Shown here: positions 25,479 to 32,292 of the stretch, piece after piece | How positions within the stretch are numbered: the stretch's first letter is position 1 | Layout of the letters: every line of letters starts with the position of its first letter | Origin: an uncultured bacterium | GTDB lineage: Bacteria; Cyanobacteriota; Vampirovibrionia; Gastranaerophilales; Gastranaerophilaceae | DNA length: 34,084 nucleotides | Assembly (NCBI GenBank): GCA_902777385.1 | Contig: CACYTP010000019.1 | Span: 1-34,084, forward strand | Reading direction: 5' to 3' | Program-made: the position numbers and the translations under genes | The notes under the pieces: model-generated | What the model saw: only the letters and a program-made list of their open reading frames with translations | Database searches by the model: none | What the model was told of the DNA's origin: nothing

Positions 25479-26281
25479 TGAATGAATTGATGCAAATCTG
25501 TATGCAAATAAGAATAGATATTTTGAAGATGATACATAATGCAAAATCAGGTCATCCGGGCGGAAGTTTGTCCTGCGTTGAAATATTAACTGCACTATAT
25601 AAGCAAGTTCTAAAATTTGACCCAAAAAATCCAAAAAGTGAAGAAAGAGACAGATTTGTTTTATCAAAAGGACATGCATCATCTGCATATTATGCAATAC
25701 TTGCAGAATGTGGGTATTTCCCAAAAGAAGAGCTTATGACTTTTCGTAAATTCGGCTCTCGATTACAAGGACATCCGTCAAATCTTTATTTAGATTGCGT
25801 AGAAGTCCCGACAGGTTCATTAGGTCAGGGATTATCAATGGCTTGTGGCATTGCAATATCTCTAAAATTGGATAAAAACCCTGCAAGTGTTTTTTGCCTG
25901 ATGGGAGACGGGGAATTACAAGAAGGTTCCTGTTGGGAAGCATTTATGAATGCGGATACAAGAAACTTAAACAATTTAATTGCGATAATTGACCGAAATA
26001 AGCTGCAAATTGATGGAAAAACAGAAAACATCAAAAAATTAGATAACCTTAAGCAAAAAATTGAAAGCTTTAATTGGAATGTCATTGAAGTTGACGGACA
26101 CGACATAAGTCAAATTACAAATGCTTGTTTAAAGGCAAAAGAAAGTGATAAACCAACTGCAATTATTGCAAACACTATAAAAGGCAAAGGAGTTTCATTT
26201 ATGGAAGATAATACCGGTTGGCACGGGAAAGCTCCAAATGATGAAGAATTGAGTCTTGCATTGAAAGAGTTGGAGGTGTAA
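25478..26281 (+). CDS. Transketolase, N-terminal subunit
   Basis: A 267-residue protein starting at GTG 25478, overlapping the transporter stop. It carries the thiamine diphosphate part of transketolase: NAKSGHPGGSLS near residue 22, SKGHASSAYYAIL near 65, TGSLGQGLSMACGIA near 110, and GDGELQEGSCWEAF (about 143-156), whose motif ends in NKLQIDG. Together with the next gene it forms a split transketolase. It exchanges two-carbon units between sugar phosphates and so makes sedoheptulose 7-phosphate. That compound is the substrate of GmhA encoded 6 kb upstream in the same operon. It overlaps the next ATG by one base. Confidence 0.92.
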   Translation: MNELMQICMQIRIDILKMIHNAKSGHPGGSLSCVEILTALYKQVLKFDPKNPKSEERDRFVLSKGHASSAYYAILAECGYFPKEELMTFRKFGSRLQGHPSNLYLDCVEVPTGSLGQGLSMACGIAISLKLDKNPASVFCLMGDGELQEGSCWEAFMNADTRNLNNLIAIIDRNKLQIDGKTENIKKLDNLKQKIESFNWNVIEVDGHDISQITNACLKAKESDKPTAIIANTIKGKGVSFMEDNTGWHGKAPNDEELSLALKELEV

Positions 26282-27240
26282 TGGTGACTGCATTAATGGA
26301 ATTAAAATCATTAAGAAAAGCATATGGTGAAACTCTGGTTGAATTAGGTTCAGAAAATAAAAATATTGTTGTTTTGGATGCAGATGTTTCATCATCAACT
26401 CAGACAAAAATGTTTGCTCAAAAATTTCCAAACAGATTCTTTAATTCAGGAATTGCAGAGCAGGATATGATTACTACAGCCGCAGGTTTGGCATCTCAGG
26501 GAAAAATTCCTTTTGTTTCAACTTTTGCAATGTTTGCGACTGGAAGAACTTATGATCAAATAAGAAATTCTATTTGTTATTCAAAATTCAATGTAAAAAT
26601 AGTTGCAACCCATGGCGGTGTAACTGTTGGTGAAGACGGAGCAAGCCATCAGGCACTTGAAGATATTGCTTTAATGCGTAATCTCCCGAATATGACAGTC
26701 ATTGTTCCTGCTGATTATAATGAATGCCGACAAGCTATAAAATATGCTGTTGAAAATGAAAGACCAATGTATATAAGAATCCCAAGAATTAATTTGCCGG
26801 ACATTTTTGATAATTCTTATAAGTTTACTCTTACTGCAAAAGTAGTTGAAAAAGGAGATGATATTTCAATAATATCCAATGGAGATACGTTAATTGAATC
26901 AATAAAAGCCGGACAAATGCTAAAACAAAAAGGAATATCTGCACAAATAATTCATTGTCCTGTAGTTAAACCTATTGATAAAAATATTTTAAAGTTGATA
27001 TCTAACTGCAAAAATAAAATGTTATTTACTGTTGAAAATCACTCTATTGTTGGAGGATTAGGAAGTGCAATTTCTGAATTAATAACAGATGAAGGGCTTG
27101 GATTAAAGCTTGTTCGTATTGGTGTTAATGATCAATTTGGACAAAGTGGAACAGCTGAAGAACTTCTTGATTATTACGGGATATCAGCAATTAAAATTTC
27201 AGAAAAGGTAATTTATGAAATGAAAACAACGATTTTATAA
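26281..27240 (+). CDS. Transketolase, C-terminal subunit
   Basis: A 319-residue protein carrying the pyrimidine-binding and C-terminal domains of transketolase. FFNSGIAEQDMITTAAGLAS near residue 53 holds the catalytic glutamate (AEQ). THGGVTVGEDGASHQALEDIALMR near 117 and the following NLPNMTVIVPAD are further signature stretches, and the C-terminal domain is complete to the end. Start ATG 26281 overlaps the stop of the N-terminal subunit, which suggests fixed stoichiometry through coupling. The mate is encoded directly upstream. Split transketolases are common in bacteria; placement in a glycan cluster points to heptose supply. Confidence 0.92.
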   Translation: MVTALMELKSLRKAYGETLVELGSENKNIVVLDADVSSSTQTKMFAQKFPNRFFNSGIAEQDMITTAAGLASQGKIPFVSTFAMFATGRTYDQIRNSICYSKFNVKIVATHGGVTVGEDGASHQALEDIALMRNLPNMTVIVPADYNECRQAIKYAVENERPMYIRIPRINLPDIFDNSYKFTLTAKVVEKGDDISIISNGDTLIESIKAGQMLKQKGISAQIIHCPVVKPIDKNILKLISNCKNKMLFTVENHSIVGGLGSAISELITDEGLGLKLVRIGVNDQFGQSGTAEELLDYYGISAIKISEKVIYEMKTTIL

Positions 27241-27300
27241 AAATGAAATAATAATAAATACTGAATTTAAAAAAATAAATATCAACCAAAAAGGAAAATA

Positions 27301-28077
27301 ATGATAGATATAATAGAATTTCATATAGTAGAGCATTGCAACTTAAACTGCAAAGGATGTATTCATTTTAGTCCTTTGGCAGACAAAAGTTTTGTAAAAA
27401 TGAAAAACTTCAAATCAGATGTTAAGAATATCGCTGATCTAACCAAAGGAAAAGTTAGAGAAATACACATACTTGGTGGTGAGCCATTACTTCATCCTGA
27501 ATTAAATAAAATATTAAAAATTACAAGATTTTATTTTAAAGACAGCCAAATTAGATTGATATCAAATGGTGTCCTTCTATTAAGTATGAATCTTGCTTTT
27601 TGGCAAACATTAAGAAATAGCAGAATTCATTTATCTGTAACAGAATATCCTTTAAATATAAATTATAAAGCTATTTCTCATTTAACCAAAAAATATAATA
27701 TAGAATTTTCTTTTTATGCATTAAGCAAAGAAAATTCTCAATGGCATTTCCCGATAGATATCACAGGAAGCCAAGATGAACAATACAGCTTTGATAACTG
27801 TAGAAAAGGAAACAATTGTACAAATATAAATATAATAAATGGAAAATTATATATGTGTCCAATTTGTGCAAATATAAAGTATTTTAATAAATATTTTAAT
27901 AAAGACTGTATTGTTGATGATAAAGATTTTTTAAGAGTAAGAAGCATAAAAGATGTTGGTGAAATAGAAGATTTTGTATCAAAGCCTTCCCCGTTTTGTA
28001 GATACTGCAACGTTAAAGACCGAACGTTTGATAACAAATGGGATATTTCACAGAAAAAAATAGAGGAATGGGTGTGA
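27301..28077 (+). CDS. Radical SAM protein with a Cys-rich C-terminus
   Basis: A 258-residue protein with Cys13-x3-Cys17-x2-Cys20 (EHCNLNCKGC), the site of the radical SAM 4Fe-4S cluster, followed by HILGGEPLLHPEL near 59 (GGEP motif that binds SAM). Its C-terminal half has more cysteines (CRKGNNC, CPICAN, FCRYC), similar in style to SPASM-type auxiliary clusters. Proteins of this kind occur in glycan clusters, but I cannot name the substrate. A 60-base AT-rich gap separates it from the transketolase genes. It may modify a sugar or a peptide. Confidence 0.78.
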   Translation: MIDIIEFHIVEHCNLNCKGCIHFSPLADKSFVKMKNFKSDVKNIADLTKGKVREIHILGGEPLLHPELNKILKITRFYFKDSQIRLISNGVLLLSMNLAFWQTLRNSRIHLSVTEYPLNINYKAISHLTKKYNIEFSFYALSKENSQWHFPIDITGSQDEQYSFDNCRKGNNCTNINIINGKLYMCPICANIKYFNKYFNKDCIVDDKDFLRVRSIKDVGEIEDFVSKPSPFCRYCNVKDRTFDNKWDISQKKIEEWV

Positions 28078-28102
28078 ATATCATAGTGTAACAGGTGTAA
28101 AT

Positions 28103-28315
28103 ATGAACAAAGAACTGACAAACAGAGAAAAGGAAGTAATGAGATATGTTTGCAAAGGTTATACAAATAAAGAAATCGGAGAAACTATATATGTGACTGA
28201 AAATACTGTAAAAAAGCATATGGAATCAATATTAGAAAAATTACATGTAAGAAATAGAACAGAAGCTGTCTATGACCTGATGTTAGAAGAAGTTACAATC
28301 AGTCAAAAATCTTAA
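28103..28315 (+). CDS. Single-domain LuxR/GerE-type DNA-binding regulator
   Basis: A 70-residue protein that is just a LuxR-type helix-turn-helix: LTNREKEVMRYVCKGYTNKEIGETIYVTENTVKKHMESILEKLHVRNRTEA (about residues 5-55). There is no receiver or ligand domain, as in GerE of Bacillus (74 residues). It probably binds DNA as a dimer and may control the glycan operon or the following gene. It sits at the operon's end, before the degenerate recombinase. Confidence 0.82.
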   Translation: MNKELTNREKEVMRYVCKGYTNKEIGETIYVTENTVKKHMESILEKLHVRNRTEAVYDLMLEEVTISQKS

Positions 28316-28325
28316 AAATAGGAGG

Positions 28326-28342
28326 TATCTGTTTAACAGATA
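28326..28342 (+). promoter_or_regulatory. 17-bp palindrome between ribosome-binding site and start codon
   Basis: TATCTGTTTAACAGATA is a perfect palindrome with one central base. GGAGG ends at 28325 and the next ATG is at 28349, so the SD-start distance is 23 bases, too long unless the palindrome folds. Folding would leave about 6 bases between them. It could instead be an operator for the adjacent regulator or recombinase-like protein. Confidence 0.5.
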
Positions 28343-28348
28343 GTTAAA

Positions 28349-28876
28349 ATGGCAAAAATATTACCAATAAAAAAAGTAAAAGATATAAAACGAATAAAGA
28401 ATAAATACAGGGAAAAAGAACTGTATTATGATTTATTGCTTTTCTTATTGGCAATAAATACAGGTTTAAATACAGCCACTCTATTTAACATAAAAGTTAA
28501 ACAATTAAAAAGAAAAAAATATCTTGTGGTTAAGAAAGGAATATCATACAACCTAAATAATGAAATCTGTGAATTAATCAATGTTGTTTGTAAAGGGAAA
28601 GATCCTACAGATTTAGTTTTTGCAAAGCAAATTAGGAACAATGTCTCAAGGCATAGTTACTACACAAATTTTAAAGACATTTGTGCAGAATTAAATATTT
28701 ATAATGCCTCAATTGATTCTTGGAGAAGGACTTTTGGGTATCATCATTATTTAGCACATAAAGATTTATTCTTTTTGCAATGGTATTTCAATCAAAATAC
28801 AGCTGAACAGGCAATGGAATATATAGACATACACGAACCTATGAGTTCAGGCTTTAGAGAGGGCTTAAACTTGTAG
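28349..28876 (+). CDS. Tyrosine-recombinase-like protein with degraded active site
   Basis: A 175-residue relative of the recombinase at 11378-11920, sharing the fold pattern and the RRTFGYHHY stretch. Aligned by eye, the first catalytic Arg (GLR in the other) is Asn (NTGLNTATL), the His of H-x-x-R is Asp (IDSWRRTF) and the later His (NHSS) is Gln (NQNT). The second Arg and Tyr (MEYIDI) remain, as does a Lys in the VVKKG region. It is therefore unlikely to cut DNA and may bind it as a regulator, or be a decaying gene with an intact frame. The ribosome-binding site is unusually far (see the palindrome at 28326). It ends the plus-strand island. Confidence 0.75.
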   Translation: MAKILPIKKVKDIKRIKNKYREKELYYDLLLFLLAINTGLNTATLFNIKVKQLKRKKYLVVKKGISYNLNNEICELINVVCKGKDPTDLVFAKQIRNNVSRHSYYTNFKDICAELNIYNASIDSWRRTFGYHHYLAHKDLFFLQWYFNQNTAEQAMEYIDIHEPMSSGFREGLNL

Positions 28877-28916
28877 ATTCAAATAAAAGTTTTTAATACT
28901 TAATTTCGTTATTTCT

Positions 28917-28945
28917 CTGGGAGATATTTTTCTCCCAGTTTTCTT
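28917..28945. terminator. Bidirectional terminator between convergent genes
   Basis: CTGGGAGA (28917-28924) pairs with TCTCCCAG (28931-28938) across a 6-base loop. TTTTCTT follows on the plus strand. It sits between the recombinase-like gene (plus) and the S24 repressor gene (minus), so it serves both ends, more strongly the plus side. Confidence 0.75.
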
Positions 28946-29600
28946 ATATTCTTTTCATTGCACTTATAACTTGCCCAACAACTGCAAATTGTTTTGTTTT
29001 ATCTATTTCAAATGGTTCATAATCTTTATTGAATGAAATCGCTGTTATGCCTTCAGCCGTTTTCTTTAATTGCTTACAATATAATTCTGAATCATAAACA
29101 AAGGCATAAACTTTGCCATTATTTATGTAGGTTTTAGATTCATCAACAATTAAGGCATCCCCGGATTCAATCCTATCTGCCATACTATCACCTCGTGCAA
29201 ATACAACGGAAACTGTTTTAGGATTTCCTCCGAATTTTCTAATAAAATTAATATTAAATTCGATCGTATCTGAAACAAAATCTGCGTTTGTAGAAGAACC
29301 TGTACCGCAACTTAATTCAACCTCTGTTCTCACAGGAACTTGAACAATTGAGTCATTTATAACTGCAACATTTAACATCTTTGTTGGAAGTCCGTTATCC
29401 TCTAACCACACCCTCAACATATCGCTTTCTTTCTTAGAAAGTTTACTATCTCTATTAATCCTCTGACCTATGTTTTGTTTCGTGCTTCCGATAATAACTG
29501 CAAGTTGTTTCTTTTCAAAATTAGGATTAAACTTCAGGATTTCTTCATAGCAATATTTGACTGTAGTGCTTGTCTGTTCTGTTTTTGCGTACTTTGGCAT
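28944..29600 (-). CDS. LexA/CI-like repressor with S24 peptidase domain
   Basis: A 218-residue repressor. Residues 15-70 are a helix-turn-helix-like region (KKQLAVIIGSTKQNIGQRINR). Cys98-Gly99 (ELSCGTG) fits the self-cleavage site of this family, which is Ala-Gly in LexA and Cys-Gly in UmuD. Ser139 (RGDSMADRI) and Lys176 (LYCKQL) are the catalytic pair. RecA filaments formed after DNA damage would trigger self-cleavage and so relieve repression. It is divergent from the small gene and polymerase across an inverted-repeat operator, so it likely controls both and itself. Confidence 0.9.
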   Translation of the reverse strand: MPKYAKTEQTSTTVKYCYEEILKFNPNFEKKQLAVIIGSTKQNIGQRINRDSKLSKKESDMLRVWLEDNGLPTKMLNVAVINDSIVQVPVRTEVELSCGTGSSTNADFVSDTIEFNINFIRKFGGNPKTVSVVFARGDSMADRIESGDALIVDESKTYINNGKVYAFVYDSELYCKQLKKTAEGITAISFNKDYEPFEIDKTKQFAVVGQVISAMKRI

Positions 29601-29628
29601 AATGACCTCTTGACATTTTTTAGATTAT

Positions 29629-29660
29629 TAGTAAACTATTATTATACAAATAGTTTACTA
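29629..29660. promoter_or_regulatory. 12-bp inverted-repeat operator between repressor and polymerase genes
   Basis: TAGTAAACTATT (29629-29640) and AATAGTTTACTA (29649-29660) are perfect inverted copies with an 8-base centre. A minus-strand -10 (TATAAT, 29646-29641) lies in the centre, and a plus-strand TTGACA (29610-29615) with TAAACT (29632-29637) overlaps the left arm. This is the likely binding site of the S24 repressor, acting on promoters in both directions. A partial copy of the half-site (CAAACTAT) lies near 29678-29685. Confidence 0.65.
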
Positions 29661-29709
29661 TATCAAATTTAATTTTGCAAACTATCTCGACTATCAAGAA
29701 AGGAAATAT

Positions 29710-29931
29710 ATGTTTGATGCCCATGGACAAAAAGTTGATGCTCGTTATCAACTCATACAAATGAAAAACTGTGAGCGGATAGTTAAATTCAAAACTGCAA
29801 GCATAGACTCTGCTCTTGGTTATCTTCAATGGCACATCCGAAAATATAAACGAGGACTTTTATTAGAAGTTTCTTTATTGAAAAAAATATACGACTGGCG
29901 GACAAAATCGGTGAGATATTCTTATGAGTAA
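29710..29931 (+). CDS. Small protein co-encoded with the Y-family polymerase
   Basis: A 73-residue basic protein (MFDAHGQKVDARYQLIQMKN...) with RBS AAAGGAAA and an 8-base overlap with the polymerase start. I do not recognise it. Small YolD-like proteins often accompany UvrX/UmuC-type polymerases, so an accessory role in translesion synthesis is a guess from context. It would be the first gene expressed when the S24 repressor is cleaved. Confidence 0.6.
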   Translation: MFDAHGQKVDARYQLIQMKNCERIVKFKTASIDSALGYLQWHIRKYKRGLLLEVSLLKKIYDWRTKSVRYSYE

Positions 29932-31141
29932 ATATATTGCTCTCGTTGACTGCGACAGTTTCTTTTGTAGTTGCGAGAGAAAGTTAAATCCTGAATTAAA
30001 CTGCAAACCTCTCTGTGTTGTATCAAGTGAGAGAGGGTGTGTTATTGCTCGTTCCAAAGAGGCAAAAGCAATGGGGATTAAGATGGGCGATCCTTTATTT
30101 AAAGCCGTTGAAGAACATCCGAATTGTATTTATATGGTCGCAAACCACCACAATTATTTAGCAATATCAAAACAAATAATGTATATTCTAAAAGATTTAA
30201 GTCCGAATGTAGAGATTTATTCTATTGATGAGGCTTTCGTTGATGTGACGGGACTCGTCAAAGTTTATAATAAAAATTACTATACAATGGCAAAATACAT
30301 TCAGGACAGAATTTGGAACGAAGTTGGTATGCCGGTTAGTATTGGAATAAGCCGTTCAAAAACTCTCGCTAAACTTGCATCTGATAGAGCCAAAACAACA
30401 AAAGACAGGATTATTTTATTAGGTAAATCAAAATCTAAAAAATACCTGCAAGATGTAGATGCATCAGAGGTGTGGGGAATTGGAGGAAGATTAACTTTAA
30501 GACTTCAAAGGTTCGGTATAAGAACTGCAAGCGAATTCGTAAGCAAAGATGACGAGTGGATGAAGAGAAACTTTGGCAAGAACGGATTAACCACTAAATA
30601 TGAATTATTAGGTCATTCCGTAATTCCGATTGTAAATAATCCACCACCGCCAAAATCTATCTGCGACACACAGTCGTTTCCTGAATTTACATCAGACTTT
30701 GATTATATTAAGAATGAACTGCAAGTTCATATTCACTCTGCATGCCGGAGACTTCGTCAGGCAGGATGTAAATGTAATACGATTGGGGTTATTGTAAAAA
30801 CAAAAGATTTTAAATGCGGTTTTTTGGAAGCTAAACTTGAAAACCCGACTGATTTTGAATTGAACATATCTAAAACGGCATTTGAACTTTTAGAAATGAT
30901 GTACTCTCCGAGTATCCTTTATAGGAGCGTTGGCATACTTTTAGAAGATTTTAATATAACTGCAAATGAACAACTTAATCTCTTTGAGGATCAAGTTAAG
31001 AAAGAAAAGAGCGAACGGCTTGGTAAGGCTATCGATAGAATTGAGGAACGATTCGGTCGTAATAAAATAAAGGTAGGTTTCACTAATAAGGATGTTCCTA
31101 ACAAACAGGGATTTATGACTTCACCAACTTTAATTTATTAA
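29924..31141 (+). CDS. Y-family DNA polymerase (UmuC/UvrX-like)
   Basis: A 405-residue translesion polymerase. Metal-binding residues are seen in VDCDSFF (Asp9, Asp11) and SIDEAF (Asp102, Glu103). GISRSKTLAKLASDRAK near 144 and WGIGGRLTLRLQRFGI near 185 are the palm and thumb/HhH parts. QLNLF near residue 350 is a good beta-clamp-binding motif. The enzyme copies damaged DNA and causes mutation. It lies under the S24 repressor operator, so it is SOS-like regulated; phage and plasmid versions (UvrX, RumB, ImpB) are arranged the same way. Confidence 0.9.
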   Translation: MSKYIALVDCDSFFCSCERKLNPELNCKPLCVVSSERGCVIARSKEAKAMGIKMGDPLFKAVEEHPNCIYMVANHHNYLAISKQIMYILKDLSPNVEIYSIDEAFVDVTGLVKVYNKNYYTMAKYIQDRIWNEVGMPVSIGISRSKTLAKLASDRAKTTKDRIILLGKSKSKKYLQDVDASEVWGIGGRLTLRLQRFGIRTASEFVSKDDEWMKRNFGKNGLTTKYELLGHSVIPIVNNPPPPKSICDTQSFPEFTSDFDYIKNELQVHIHSACRRLRQAGCKCNTIGVIVKTKDFKCGFLEAKLENPTDFELNISKTAFELLEMMYSPSILYRSVGILLEDFNITANEQLNLFEDQVKKEKSERLGKAIDRIEERFGRNKIKVGFTNKDVPNKQGFMTSPTLIY

Positions 31142-31145
31142 GATA

Positions 31146-31175
31146 TTGATTTATTTTGCTATTATTATATATAAT
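31146..31175 (+). promoter_or_regulatory. Promoter of the HU gene
   Basis: TTGATT (31146-31151) and TATAAT (31170-31175) are spaced by 18 bases. They lie about 45 bases before the HU start, after the polymerase gene ends. The leader carries a small hairpin at 31182-31196 (TCCTC/GAGGA) ahead of the ribosome-binding site AAAGGGG. Confidence 0.7.
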
Positions 31176-31218
31176 TAATTATCCTCGTGGTGAGGAGTAA
31201 ATAAGAAAGGGGACTATA

Positions 31219-31491
31219 ATGAACAGAGAAGAATTAGTTGCTGAAATTGCAAAGGTAGCAAAAGTTTCAAAAAAAGAAGCAGGTGAAGTTTTAACTGCAA
31301 CAATCGATACTATCGAAAAAACAGTTAAAAAAGGTGAAAAAGTAACATTAGTCGGTTTCGGTACTTTTGAACGTAGACAACGTGCTGCTAGAACAGGCAG
31401 AAACCCTCAAACAGGTGCTACTTTAAAAATTGCCGCTAAAAAAGTTCCTGCATTCTCAGCAGGTAAAAAATTCAAAGAATTAGTAAAATAG
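31219..31491 (+). CDS. hup: HU-family histone-like DNA-binding protein
   Basis: A 90-residue protein of standard HU length. The start MNREELVAEIAKVAKVSKKEAGEV and the DNA-arm residues GRNPQTG (about 61-67) with KVPAFSAGKKFKELV at the end are classic. It bends and compacts DNA as a dimer. The gene has its own promoter and a strong terminator, so it is a separate unit. It could be the chromosomal HU or a phage-borne copy; base composition and flanking genes do not settle this. Confidence 0.96.
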   Translation: MNREELVAEIAKVAKVSKKEAGEVLTATIDTIEKTVKKGEKVTLVGFGTFERRQRAARTGRNPQTGATLKIAAKKVPAFSAGKKFKELVK

Positions 31492-31511
31492 TTCTTTTTG
31501 AAAAATACTTA

Positions 31512-31552
31512 AAAAGTGTCGGATTTATTGATAAATTCGACACTTTTGTTAT
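31512..31552 (+). terminator. Intrinsic terminator of the HU gene
   Basis: A 16-bp stem (31512-31527 with 31532-31547, one G-T pair) with loop TTGA is followed by TTTTGTTATTTTTAT. The A-run at the stem's base also allows some activity on the other strand. Confidence 0.85.
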
Positions 31553-31992
31553 TTTTATACTTTGTACAGGAATTGACAGGATTTTTAGTAAAAAATGTGT
31601 ACATTAAAACGATAATCTAAATGTTTAGTTGCCCGAAAGAGTCAAACTAGGTGTTAAAGTTATCCTTTCCATGTGTTCTTTTACAGTAAGAGTGAAGTGA
31701 GCGATAAATTAAACAATAAAAAGTTTGCGAAAACATCAAGCTGTTCGCAGGACATATGTAGTAAGACAATCAGTTTGACAGAGATGGTTAGTTTGATAAT
31801 TTTTAGCAAAGTCCGCTCGTTGTAGGGATTTTGACGGTCGGAAGCAGGTTGATTTAAAAAATATCAAACTAATCTTTCTTGCACTTTATCTTCATTTTAA
31901 CTGCTCGCACTTTCACTTTATTTTCAATACTTTTCGGCAGTTTGATAGTTTACGGTTAGTTTGATATTTTACGGCGATGTAAAAATAAAAAA
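31553..31992. other. Non-coding region with six AGTTTGA motifs, iteron-like
   Basis: I see no gene in these 440 bases. AGTTTGA followed by T or C occurs on the plus strand at 31772, 31790, 31939 and 31958, and on the minus strand at 31641-31649 and 31862-31873. GGTTAGTTTGATA is exact at 31786-31798 and 31954-31966. The last two copies are nearly tandem, with an 18-19-base period (CGG...TTTA). A hairpin GCGAA...TTCGC is at 31727-31747. TTGACA occurs at 31573 without a good -10. The stretch could be a replication origin, a transposase- or regulator-binding array, or encode a structured RNA. Confidence 0.6.
31772..31966. repeat. Cluster of TTAGTTTGATA repeats
   Basis: Within this span are four plus copies (CAGTTTGACA, GGTTAGTTTGATA, CAGTTTGATA, GGTTAGTTTGATA) and one minus copy (TATCAAACTAAT at 31862-31873). 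Spacing is irregular (18, about 72, about 76, 19), with two closely spaced pairs at the ends and the inverted copy midway. Confidence 0.7.
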
Positions 31993-32202
31993 TCATTTTT
32001 CGTTATCAATAAAAAATGCATTTAATAAATCTGCGTTTTCTCTTAAATTTTTAATCACAGGTGCAAGGTTGTAACATTCTTCTATTTCAGGTTGATTGCT
32101 AACGAAATAATCAACGATAACGGCTATATTATAAACATTTTCTGCCCATTTACTAATCTGTTTAAATTCTTTATTTGTAATATTGTATCCTATTTCTTCC
32201 AT
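31993..32202 (-). CDS. Small protein of unknown function
   Basis: A 69-residue acidic protein (MEEIGYNITNKEFKQISKWAENVYNIAVIVDYFVS...) with a good ribosome-binding site (AGGAG, 7 bases before ATG). It is predicted mostly helical and has one cysteine. It lies 90 bases downstream of the restriction gene on the same strand. No family is recognised and no function is assigned. The repeat-rich stretch begins just beyond its stop. Confidence 0.6.
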   Translation of the reverse strand: MEEIGYNITNKEFKQISKWAENVYNIAVIVDYFVSNQPEIEECYNLAPVIKNLRENADLLNAFFIDNEK

Positions 32203-32292
32203 AATGCACTCCTAATATCAGAAAACACAATACATGAAAGTTGTCAGAAAAGCGAAAAAGCAGAAAATATTTTACAAAAGGACATATAAATA

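Noticed and set aside
27738-28166. Minus-strand open frame of 142 codons over the radical SAM gene
   Set aside because: Its product is a leucine/serine-rich translation of AT-rich antisense; the plus-strand gene has clear CxxxCxxC and GGEP motifs.
11774-28750. 20 of 21 bases identical at 11774-11794 and 28730-28750, seen as possible attachment sites
   Set aside because: Both lie inside the two recombinase genes and encode the shared TFGYHHY motif, so common ancestry explains them.
31561-31620. Promoter with TTGACA at 31573
   Set aside because: No -10 element lies at 16-18 bases; the nearest match (TACATT) is 21 bases away.
31641-31966. CRISPR array
   Set aside because: The repeats are short, unevenly spaced and occur on both strands; there are no cas genes.
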